12,397 nt of DNA from Candidatus Glassbacteria bacterium RIFCSPLOWO2_12_FULL_58_11 (lineage in GTDB: Bacteria; Gemmatimonadota; Glassbacteria; GWA2-58-10): the NCBI GenBank assembly GCA_001780825.1, contig MFIX01000249.1:1-12397 (forward strand), written 5' to 3'. Under the pieces are notes generated by a model. That model was not told the origin of the DNA. It saw only the letters and a program-made list of their open reading frames with translations, and did not search any database. The position numbers were made by a program, and so were the translations under genes. This document shows, piece by piece, positions 6,687-12,397 of this stretch. Position 1 is the first letter of the stretch. Each line of letters starts with the position of its first letter.

Positions 6687-8834
6687 TTGGCAAGCAAAAA
6701 AGTGAACAATATCACGGTGTCACCCGGTCATCCGCTGCCGCTGGGGGCGACCCTGGTGCCCGGCGGCTGCCGCCTGAGCCTTTTCAGCCGTCACGCTACC
6801 GCGGTCTGGCTGCAGTTGTACGAATCGCCAAGGGATGATGAGCCCGGCGAGGAGATCGCGCTGGACCCGGCGCTGAACCGTACCGGCGATATCTGGCACA
6901 TCCAGTTGAACGGAGATTGCAGCCGTCTGCTCTACCTCTGGCGAGTGGATGGCCCGGACGAGCCGTCACAGGGCCACCGCTTCGACCAGCACTCGCCCCT
7001 GCTAGATCCCTGCGCCCGGGCGGTGGCCGGAGAATACCGCTGGGAAAGCCGGCAGGATCCGGCGAGCGGCGGCAAAAGGCAGCGGCGTTTCAGAAATCTG
7101 CCGCCCAAATGCCTGGCGCCCGGAAACGATTTCGACTGGGGCGGCATCCATCGCCCCCATATCCCGCTCGAAGACAGCGTCATCTACGAGCTGCACGTGC
7201 GCGGGTTCACCCGGCACCCCTCCAGCGGGGTGAAAAATCCTGGCACCTTTCCCGGCCTGATCGAAAAGATCGGCTATCTGAAAGAGCTCGGTATCACCGC
7301 GGTCGAGCTGCTTCCCGTGCACGAATTCAACGAGAACGAGATGATCCTGCGCAACCCGCTGACCGGCGAGAAACTAAGGAATTACTGGGGCTACAGCCCG
7401 GTCCTCTTCTACGCGCCCAAGAGCGGTTATGCCGCCGGGGAAGCGCTCGAGGGGGCCCCGGTGCGGGAGTTCAAGGCTATGGTCAAGGCCTTTCACGAGG
7501 CCCGGATCGAGGTCATCCTGGATGTGGTATTCAACCACACCGCCGAGGGCAATGCCAGCGGCCCGACCCTCAATTTCCGTGGCCTGGACAATGCCATTTA
7601 CTACATCCTGGATGACAAGGACCGAAGTATTTACCTGAATTATTCGGGCTGCGGCAACACGCTCAACTGCAACCATCCGGTGGTGCGCGGCTTTATCCGC
7701 AACTGTCTGCGCTACTGGGTGACCGAGATGAAAGTGGATGGTTTCCGTTTTGACCTGGCCTCGATCCTGGGCCGGGACCGGGATGGCAAGATGTTGGTCA
7801 ACCCGCCGCTTGTCGAGTCGATCGCCGAGGACCCGATCCTGCGGCATGTCAAGATTATCGCCGAGGCCTGGGATGCCGGCGGGGCTTACCAGGTGGGCTC
7901 TTTCCCGGGCAAGCGCTGGTCGGAGTGGAACGGGAAATACCGGGATGACGTGCGCCGGTTCTGGCGCTCCGAGCCTTTCAGCCGCAACGCCCTGGCCTCG
8001 CGGATCACCGGCTCGAGCGACATCTATGTCTCCAGCGGCAAGCTGCCCGCCAACTCGATCAATTTCATCACCTCCCACGATGGCTTCACGCTCAACGACC
8101 TGGTGAGCTATGTGGAAAAGCATAACGAGGCCAACGGCGAGGGCAACCGGGACGGGGACAACAACAACCTGAGCCCGAATTTCGGAGTGGAGGGGCCGAG
8201 CGCCGACCCGGTTGTCGAGGGCCTGCGACAGCGCCTGATCCGCAGCTTCCTGGCTACTCTTTTCCTGAGCCAGGGCGTGCCGATGATACTCTCCGGGGAT
8301 GAGGGCCGCCGCACCCAGCAGGGGAACAACAACGCCTACTGTCAGGACAACGAGATAAGCTGGCTCGACTGGGGCCGTCTGGAAGAAAACCGCGATCTTG
8401 TCGAGTTCACCCGGCGGCTGATCGCTTTCCGCAAGGCGCACCCGGTGTTCCGGCGCAAGAGCTTCTTTAGCGGACTGGACCATGATAATGACGGGCGGGC
8501 GGACATCGAGTGGTACGAGTCCTCGGGGCACGCCGTCCGCTGGAACATCAGCCGTCCCGTGCTCGCCGCATTCCTCAATGGGACCATGGCGGAGACCGGC
8601 AACCACGAGGAGGACACGGATTTCTACCTGATGTTCAACTCCGGCCGGGAGAGCCGCCGTTTTGTCCTGCCCAGGCCGCCGGGGGGCGCGCTGTGGGGCC
8701 GGGTGCTGGATACCGCGCTGGAGGGAGACAGTTCGATGCTGGCGACGGAAACAAAGGCGAAGCCGCTGGAAGACCAGGCGGGTTACGAGCTGGCCGGGCA
8801 TGCCTGCGGGCTGCTGATTGCGCTGAAAAATTAG
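6687..8834 (+). CDS. glgX: glycogen debranching enzyme GlgX / isoamylase (GH13 with CBM48)
   Basis: This enzyme hydrolyses alpha-1,6 branch linkages of glycogen or limit dextrins in the cytoplasm; there is no signal peptide. The N-terminal beta domain (about 8-110) is CBM48-like; the GH13 barrel covers about 165-560 and a C-terminal beta domain the rest. All four GH13 regions are present: DVVFNH with Asp279, Asn283 and His284; GFRFDLA with Arg354 and nucleophile Asp356; IIAEAWD with acid/base Glu393; and SHDGFTLNDL with His464 and Asp465. The 715-residue length fits GlgX/TreX-type debranching enzymes. The start is TTG 6687, with AGGGAG at 6672-6677 nine bases upstream. It lies 69 bases after lptG, on the same strand, and is convergent with the HEPN gene. 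No other glycogen gene is in view, so GlgX versus TreX specificity is inferred. Confidence 0.94.
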   Translation: MASKKVNNITVSPGHPLPLGATLVPGGCRLSLFSRHATAVWLQLYESPRDDEPGEEIALDPALNRTGDIWHIQLNGDCSRLLYLWRVDGPDEPSQGHRFDQHSPLLDPCARAVAGEYRWESRQDPASGGKRQRRFRNLPPKCLAPGNDFDWGGIHRPHIPLEDSVIYELHVRGFTRHPSSGVKNPGTFPGLIEKIGYLKELGITAVELLPVHEFNENEMILRNPLTGEKLRNYWGYSPVLFYAPKSGYAAGEALEGAPVREFKAMVKAFHEARIEVILDVVFNHTAEGNASGPTLNFRGLDNAIYYILDDKDRSIYLNYSGCGNTLNCNHPVVRGFIRNCLRYWVTEMKVDGFRFDLASILGRDRDGKMLVNPPLVESIAEDPILRHVKIIAEAWDAGGAYQVGSFPGKRWSEWNGKYRDDVRRFWRSEPFSRNALASRITGSSDIYVSSGKLPANSINFITSHDGFTLNDLVSYVEKHNEANGEGNRDGDNNNLSPNFGVEGPSADPVVEGLRQRLIRSFLATLFLSQGVPMILSGDEGRRTQQGNNNAYCQDNEISWLDWGRLEENRDLVEFTRRLIAFRKAHPVFRRKSFFSGLDHDNDGRADIEWYESSGHAVRWNISRPVLAAFLNGTMAETGNHEEDTDFYLMFNSGRESRRFVLPRPPGGALWGRVLDTALEGDSSMLATETKAKPLEDQAGYELAGHACGLLIALKN

Positions 8835-8871
8835 TTTTAAGATGCGATTTTATAAGGCAAATTCCCGCCAC

Positions 8872-9282
8872 TTAAAGGCTGTTGCCCAGATGGTTTATTA
8901 CTGCTTCCTTGACCATTTGCGCCAGCTTTAAAGCTTCCCGGGCTTCTTTCAGGCCAGGTTCAGGTTCATCTGCTGGATAGCGTATTTCTACGCCGTAAGG
9001 CGTAAGAACAGCGGCGATTTTCAGCTTCATGGTCATGGAAGAATCCACTTGTTGCAGAAGATCAAGTAGCTCTTCAATTATGTGCGTCTTTGGAAATTCG
9101 ATTTGATGCCAGGTCAGAACTGCCTTGAGATATTTTTCAACGGCCTGTTGAGCATGAAAGCAGGCTGGATAAAGGAAAGGCGTGTCGGTAGACAGCAAGG
9201 CCTCGCCGGCATTCAGATCCTGGTCCGCCTTGGCCAGCCATTTCTGCACTAGAATCTTTTTGATTTCTTCAGGCGGCCTCAT
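8872..9282 (-). CDS. HEPN-domain protein of a HEPN/MNT pair
   Basis: This is a 136-residue all-helical protein of the PF05168 HEPN type. The segment CFHAQQAVEKYLKAVL (41-56) is the family hallmark, followed by KTH (65-67) and the RYPADEP segment starting at Arg101. HEPN proteins paired with MNT nucleotidyltransferases act as toxin/antitoxin modules in several characterised cases (HepT/MntA), with HepT as an RNase. Here the classical R-x4-6-H ribonuclease motif is not apparent: Arg101 is followed by YPADEP without a nearby His, so catalysis is doubtful. The ATG at 9282 lies inside the MNT gene (14-base overlap), implying translational coupling. The gene ends 37 bases from the convergent glgX stop. 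Its GC content is visibly lower than that of glgX, hinting at acquisition. Family call is confident; toxin activity is inferred. Confidence 0.88.
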   Translation of the reverse strand: MRPPEEIKKILVQKWLAKADQDLNAGEALLSTDTPFLYPACFHAQQAVEKYLKAVLTWHQIEFPKTHIIEELLDLLQQVDSSMTMKLKIAAVLTPYGVEIRYPADEPEPGLKEAREALKLAQMVKEAVINHLGNSL

Positions 9283-9589
9283 AAATCACTTTCCCGTACT
9301 TATCGGCCAGGTATGCAATGCCGCCGATGACTTCCCGGCTTTCCTCGAACCATTCAGTGCTGATCACTTTTACATCGAAAGGATAGCCGAGGCCCCTGAG
9401 ACTGTCTCTCAGGCGGAGGCTTTCCTTGTGCTGATCGACCGGGCCGGCCTCGACAATCAGCAGATCAATATCGCTGTCTCCGGTCATAGTACCGGCAGCG
9501 GCGGAGCCGAAAAGGATAACCCTGTGCGGAGCGGAAACCGTTAAGATCCGCCGTACTATCTCATTTATCAGGTTATCATCAATGCCCAA
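9269..9589 (-). CDS. MNT-type minimal nucleotidyltransferase, partner of HEPN protein
   Basis: This 106-residue protein is of the DNA polymerase beta superfamily. The signature is complete: ILFGSAAAGTMTGDSDIDLLIV (described by key residues) with Gly28-Ser29 and metal-binding Asp40 and Asp42, plus a third carboxylate Asp72 in FDVKVI. In characterised HepT/MntA pairs the MNT enzyme AMPylates and so neutralises the HEPN toxin; that role is inferred here. The start is TTG 9589, chosen because AAGGAG lies six bases upstream. It is the first gene of the pair, behind an extended -10 promoter at 9618-9623, and overlaps the HEPN gene by 14 bases. Retention of all three Asp residues suggests an active enzyme. 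Confidence 0.9.
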   Translation of the reverse strand: MGIDDNLINEIVRRILTVSAPHRVILFGSAAAGTMTGDSDIDLLIVEAGPVDQHKESLRLRDSLRGLGYPFDVKVISTEWFEESREVIGGIAYLADKYGKVIYEAA

Positions 9590-9617
9590 ATTGATCTCCT
9601 TATTATTAAATTTTTAA

Positions 9618-9645
9618 ATTATATCAGAGATCATTATTGTGCAAC
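9618..9645 (-). promoter_or_regulatory. extended -10 promoter of the MNT/HEPN pair
   Basis: On the minus strand TGATATAAT occupies 9626-9618, a perfect TATAAT with the TGn extension. GTTGCA/TTGCAC (9645-9639) gives a poor -35 element at 15-16 bases spacing, as is tolerated by extended -10 promoters. An A/T-rich stretch and the AAGGAG ribosome site follow before the TTG start at 9589. Confidence 0.6.
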
Positions 9646-9683
9646 TCGATTGCATCTCCCGCCACATGCCTCTTGCAATCGAG
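9640..9683. promoter_or_regulatory. inverted TGCAA half-sites, possible operator
   Basis: TGCAACTCGATTGCA (9640-9654) is a 5-bp inverted repeat around CTCGA and overlaps the -35 region of the MNT/HEPN promoter. In addition CTCGATTGCA (9645-9654) is repeated in perfect inverse as TGCAATCGAG (9674-9683). Three half-sites thus cluster at and upstream of the promoter, as expected for a repressor or autoregulator. As RNA the 10-bp repeat could also form a hairpin downstream of the glycosidase gene. Confidence 0.4.
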
Positions 9684-9712
9684 AAGTTCTTGCGGAAATC
9701 TAACTGGTGAGC

Positions 9713-9724
9713 CAACCCGGGTTG
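9713..9724. repeat. 12-base palindrome CAACCCGGGTTG
   Basis: This is a perfect palindrome in the 211-base gap between the glycosidase stop and the MNT start. Two CAGACAG direct repeats (9732-9738 and 9747-9753) lie beside it, bracketed by AGGC/GCCT and a T5 run. Purpose unknown; no gene is apparent in this gap. A weak GCTGG/CCAGC hairpin followed by T-rich sequence lies right after the glycosidase stop on the minus strand. Confidence 0.4.
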
Positions 9725-9800
9725 CTGAAGGCAGACAGTCGATAAACAGACAGCCTTTTTCGGTATTGCGCCGCAAATAGAAAAGAAGCTGGTCCAGCAA

Positions 9801-11213
9801 TCAGCGGCTCGCCCTGATCCGCAGGGCAATGTCCTCGTCATATTCCGGCGAGCTCAGCGTGGCGAGACCTTCCTTTTGCTGAAGCTTCCCGCTTTTTACG
9901 ATCTTGCCGGTCTTTGTGTCCAGCCATTCGTAAGAATAATTTCCCGCAGGCAGATCCATTTGCAGGTCCGCTTGCCTGCCGCCCTTGAGATAGACCGCGT
10001 ACTGCTTTCCCCGCTCGGCCAGGACCCGGGCTGTGGCCCCTTCCGGCACGCCGCCCCGGATGACATCATAGGCGGCGGCCAGGCGAATGAACTCGAAGCC
10101 TTCGATGAAAGCCTTGAGGATGCCGAGTTGCTTGCGCAGCTCCGGGCTGCCGCCGCCGGGCGACTGATAATCCAGAAAAGTGCCGTCCGGGTGTTTCGGA
10201 GTAAACGAATAATCCAGGTTGTTGTAGAGGCCCCCGCCGGCGATAATGAAATCCCAGCCCTCGGTGCGGTAAAGACTGTCCGCCTTGCCGCGGAAACCGG
10301 TCTCGTTCTCGCCGATGACCTTGTTCAGGCCGTAGTTCATCTCGACCACATCCGGCGGAAAGCAGTAGTGAAAATTAAAGATCGAAATCAGCGGGCAGGG
10401 ATCGAGGACTTTCTCCCGGCCGTTAGCCACGTTCATCGAGATCAGGTGGCCCAGGGGCAGATCCTTTTCCTCATCCGCGATCACCTCCGCGATCCGGCGC
10501 TGGAACTCCTGGGTCACTCCGCCGAAATAGGGCTCGTTGCACAGCTCGTAGTAGAAGTTGTCGAAGCCGCGCAGCTCCCGGACGATCTTGCGGGTCACCG
10601 CCTCCTGGACCGCGGTGAGGTCCGCGTGTTTCAGAGCGTAGGGCTCATTCGCGGGGCAGTGCCCGATCCCGTTGATATTGTTGGCCGCGCTCAGCGGGCT
10701 GGCCTGCCAGAGGCTGTCGTTATAGTTGGGGCAAAATAAGTTAAGCTCGACTATGACACCCCGTTTCGAGGCCTGGGAAAGGAAATCTTTAAGGCGTGCG
10801 AAATAGCTCTCGTCCCAGCGGGTCAGGTCGAACTTGTACCCGCCGTCGAAGTAGCCGGGCGTCTCGCTGCGGGCCCAGGGGCAGAGGTAGCGGCCGGGCA
10901 ACGGGGCCAGGGTGTTATCCGTGATCCCGAAGGAGCCGGGAATCTCGCGGTAGGTGCCGGCCCAGGTGCGGGTGAGGTTGAGACCGTGTTTTTGAAGCTC
11001 ATCCAGATAGGGGAGATAGTCGAAATCCAGGTTCAGGACCGCGCCGTAGTGTTCTCCGGAGGTGACCAGCACCGCCGGCTTACCGCGGAAGAGGAAGTAG
11101 TGCGGGTTATCCGGGTGCAGGGCCAGGGGCGCGGATGGCGCTTGCGCATAAGCCGGTGCCAGGGATAAAAGAACAGCGGCCGACAGCAGAGCGGCCAGGG
11201 GGATGTTTTTCAT
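9801..11213 (-). CDS. secreted TIM-barrel glycoside hydrolase-like protein (clan GH-A, GH5/DUF4038-like)
   Basis: This is a 470-residue exported protein. Residues 1-25 are a typical signal peptide (Lys2, hydrophobic core, AYAQA before the likely cleavage site). The body reads as a (beta/alpha)8 glycosidase of clan A: YYELCNEPYF (221-230) gives the Asn226-Glu227 acid/base pair, and VIGENETG (299-306) supplies the nucleophile, probably Glu304 or else Glu302. The N-terminal section (LFRGKPAVLVTSGEHYG, 41-57) is like DUF4038/apiosidase-type proteins. The final ~70 residues (from about 395), with EWLDTKTGKIVKSGKL, resemble the small beta domain found at the end of such proteins. No type IX C-terminal sorting domain is evident. 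The substrate cannot be told; a plant or microbial polysaccharide is likely. The ATG at 11213 has GAGG about eight bases upstream. It lies 134 bases after the metal permease gene on the same strand. Confidence 0.75.
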   Translation of the reverse strand: MKNIPLAALLSAAVLLSLAPAYAQAPSAPLALHPDNPHYFLFRGKPAVLVTSGEHYGAVLNLDFDYLPYLDELQKHGLNLTRTWAGTYREIPGSFGITDNTLAPLPGRYLCPWARSETPGYFDGGYKFDLTRWDESYFARLKDFLSQASKRGVIVELNLFCPNYNDSLWQASPLSAANNINGIGHCPANEPYALKHADLTAVQEAVTRKIVRELRGFDNFYYELCNEPYFGGVTQEFQRRIAEVIADEEKDLPLGHLISMNVANGREKVLDPCPLISIFNFHYCFPPDVVEMNYGLNKVIGENETGFRGKADSLYRTEGWDFIIAGGGLYNNLDYSFTPKHPDGTFLDYQSPGGGSPELRKQLGILKAFIEGFEFIRLAAAYDVIRGGVPEGATARVLAERGKQYAVYLKGGRQADLQMDLPAGNYSYEWLDTKTGKIVKSGKLQQKEGLATLSSPEYDEDIALRIRASR

Positions 11214-11321
11214 GGCTCAACCCTCGGACAGGCGTGAAAGGTAGTTATCGGCAATGCACAGCGCAGAAATATTTCCGGATCAAGATGCTCGAGCTCCGTC
11301 CCCGAATGGCGTACTTTCCTC

Positions 11322-11342
11322 CCGGCCACCCGCTCAGGCCGG
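11322..11342 (-). other. hairpin after the metal permease gene
   Basis: CCGGCC (11322-11327) and GGCCGG (11337-11342) form a perfect 6-bp GC stem with a nine-base loop, five bases past the permease stop. No T-run follows on the minus strand, so it may protect or pause the transcript rather than end it. The rest of the 134-base gap shows no clear promoter. Confidence 0.35.
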
Positions 11343-11347
11343 CGCTC

Positions 11348-12169
11348 TTACCGGGCGGCCGCCAATTTACGTGCGACCCCGGTCAGCAGCAGCACCGCGC
11401 CCAGCACGCAGATCACCGCCGGGCCGCTGGGCAGGTCCAGCTTCCAGGAAAGAAAGAGCGCCAGCGCGCAGCTGGCCGCCCCCACGCTCCAGCCGATCAA
11501 TATACGCATTCCCAGGCGCTCCGCAAGCAGCGACGAAATGCTGGCCGGCAGCACCAGGATCGCAAACACCAGCAGCACCCCCCCGATCTCCACCGAATGC
11601 ACCAGCACCCAGCCCAGGGAAAAATAAAACAGGAAATCCCAGAGCCGGATTCTCATCCCCGCGGCCCTGGCGCCGGGCAGGTCGAAAGAGAGCTTGATGA
11701 ATTTTTTCCGGAAGACCCAATGGAAAGCCCCCACGATGGCATAAACCAGGGTGCTGTGCCTCACCACGGACCAGTCGGTCCAGAGGATCGAGCCGTCGAG
11801 AGCCTCGTGCAAGTGCTCGCCGCCTCCAGGCATCCTGACCGCCAACAGGATCGAGCCGGTTGCCGCCACCGCGTACACCACGCCGATCACCGCCTCCTGG
11901 GGCACCCTCTGGCCGGAGTTCTTGGCCGCGGTGAACAGCGCCGCAGCGGTGGCGGTCATGCCCAGCGCCAGCCAGTGCGCCCAGGCGCCCTCATGGGCCC
12001 GGCCGGCCAGGAGGGCCAGCAGCCCGCCGAGGGCGGCCACCTGGGCCATGGCGATATCGATAAAAATTATCTCCCGTTTCAGCACGTGCAGGCCGAAATA
12101 ACTGTGGATGCCAAGCAGTACGATACAAGCCAGGAAGGGCATCGCCATGAATGACAGCATTTCAGCCAT
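11348..12169 (-). CDS. ABC-3 family metal ABC transporter permease (Zn/Mn/Fe type)
   Basis: This is an inner-membrane permease of the ZnuB/MntB/TroC family, which takes up divalent metal delivered by a periplasmic binding protein. It is 273 residues with about eight hydrophobic segments. Family features include VLKREIIFIDIAMAQVAALG after the first segment, the PQEAVIGVVYA stretch, a His-containing loop GGGEHLHEALDGSILWTD, and the terminal DLPSGPAVICVLG. A longer frame opens at ATG 12196, but ATG 12169 is preferred: AGG elements precede it, the protein then begins MAEMLSF as family members do, and the overlap with the upstream gene is only eight bases. Metal specificity is not determinable; the ATPase and binding protein should lie beyond the right edge. 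Confidence 0.9.
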   Translation of the reverse strand: MAEMLSFMAMPFLACIVLLGIHSYFGLHVLKREIIFIDIAMAQVAALGGLLALLAGRAHEGAWAHWLALGMTATAAALFTAAKNSGQRVPQEAVIGVVYAVAATGSILLAVRMPGGGEHLHEALDGSILWTDWSVVRHSTLVYAIVGAFHWVFRKKFIKLSFDLPGARAAGMRIRLWDFLFYFSLGWVLVHSVEIGGVLLVFAILVLPASISSLLAERLGMRILIGWSVGAASCALALFLSWKLDLPSGPAVICVLGAVLLLTGVARKLAAAR

Positions 12170-12397
12170 GGGACACCTGCCTTTCCGCGGAAGCATTTCC
12201 GCCGGCCCGCGGGCCGCGCAGCCTCAGGAACGTCCATTTTCCGATTGCCGCCAGGGCCATGACCACACCCAGCAGGCAGACAATCAGCGGACCGTTGGGC
12301 AGGTCGTAGTCGAATGAGATGAAGGCGCTCAGGATGATTACCGCCACGCCGGTTATCCAGCCGAAAATAATTCTCGCCCGCCAGGTATTGTAAAACA
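12162..12397 (-). CDS. second ABC-3 metal transporter permease, C-terminal end only
   Basis: The frame enters from the right edge and ends at TGA 12162-12164, giving about 78 residues. It resembles the C-terminus of the next permease: IIFGWITGVAVIILSAF then FDYDLPNGPLIVCLLG here matches WKLDLPSGPAVICVLG there. The last ~25 residues (RLRGPRAGGNASAERQVSHG region) are a charged tail. A GTG at 12347 could start a short frame, but the reading frame is open upstream with matching family sequence, so it is internal. The two permeases overlap by eight bases and would be made together, probably as a heterodimer. Confidence 0.85.
   Translation of the reverse strand, partial: FYNTWRARIIFGWITGVAVIILSAFISFDYDLPNGPLIVCLLGVVMALAAIGKWTFLRLRGPRAGGNASAERQVSHG

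Noticed and set aside
7374..8801. 475-codon minus-strand open frame
   Set aside because: It is the antisense of glgX, which has a full set of GH13 catalytic motifs.
8835..8871. terminator between convergent glgX and HEPN genes
   Set aside because: The 37-base gap has a few T's but no convincing stem.
9614..9841. 75-codon minus-strand open frame after the glycosidase
   Set aside because: It overlaps the glycosidase end in another frame and the MNT promoter; no ribosome site and no recognisable product.
11135..12154. 339-codon plus-strand open frame
   Set aside because: It is the antisense of the metal permease; low-complexity Gln/Pro/Arg/His-rich product with no domain.

Overview
The window is about 12.4 kb of GC-rich bacterial DNA from a diderm with a lipopolysaccharide-type outer membrane. 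The most telling gene is a large partial SprA/Sov homologue, the outer-membrane translocon family of type IX secretion. Together with high GC, frequent TTG starts and a Lpt permease pair, this suggests a member of the FCB group (Fibrobacteres-Chlorobi-Bacteroidetes and related candidate phyla such as Glassbacteria, Latescibacteria or Zixibacteria). It does not look like an AT-rich classical Bacteroidetes genome. The placement is inference from gene content only.

Layout: (1) 1-3280, minus strand: N-terminal ~1,093 residues of SprA, running off the left edge. (2) 3281-3998: a 718-base divergent intergenic region holding a good sigma70-like promoter facing right (TTGAAT-17-TATAGT), a 16-bp inverted repeat whose two imperfections are both G-U pairs in plus-strand RNA, and a 14-base GC palindrome; this may be a long lptF leader or an unrecognised small RNA. 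(3) 3999-6617, plus strand: lptF then lptG, six bases apart, the inner-membrane half of the lipopolysaccharide export machine; LptF carries an extra predicted helical segment. (4) 6687-8834, plus: glgX, a glycogen/isoamylase-type debranching enzyme with the full GH13 catalytic set. (5) 8872-9589, minus: a HEPN/MNT pair (MNT first, 14-nt overlap) behind an extended -10 promoter with inverted TGCAA half-sites. (6) 9801-11213, minus: a secreted TIM-barrel glycoside hydrolase-like protein. (7) 11348-12397, minus: two overlapping ABC-3 family metal-transport permeases, the upstream one cut by the right edge.

SprA and LptFG both serve the outer membrane (protein secretion and lipopolysaccharide transport) and are divergently arranged. 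GlgX belongs to glycogen metabolism. The minus-strand block on the right looks like a metal-uptake operon followed by a secreted glycosidase and an inserted HEPN/MNT module of lower GC. No CRISPR array, rRNA, confident tRNA, transposase or integrase was found. The most unusual parts are the sprA-lptF intergenic region, the enlarged LptF, and the HEPN/MNT control region.
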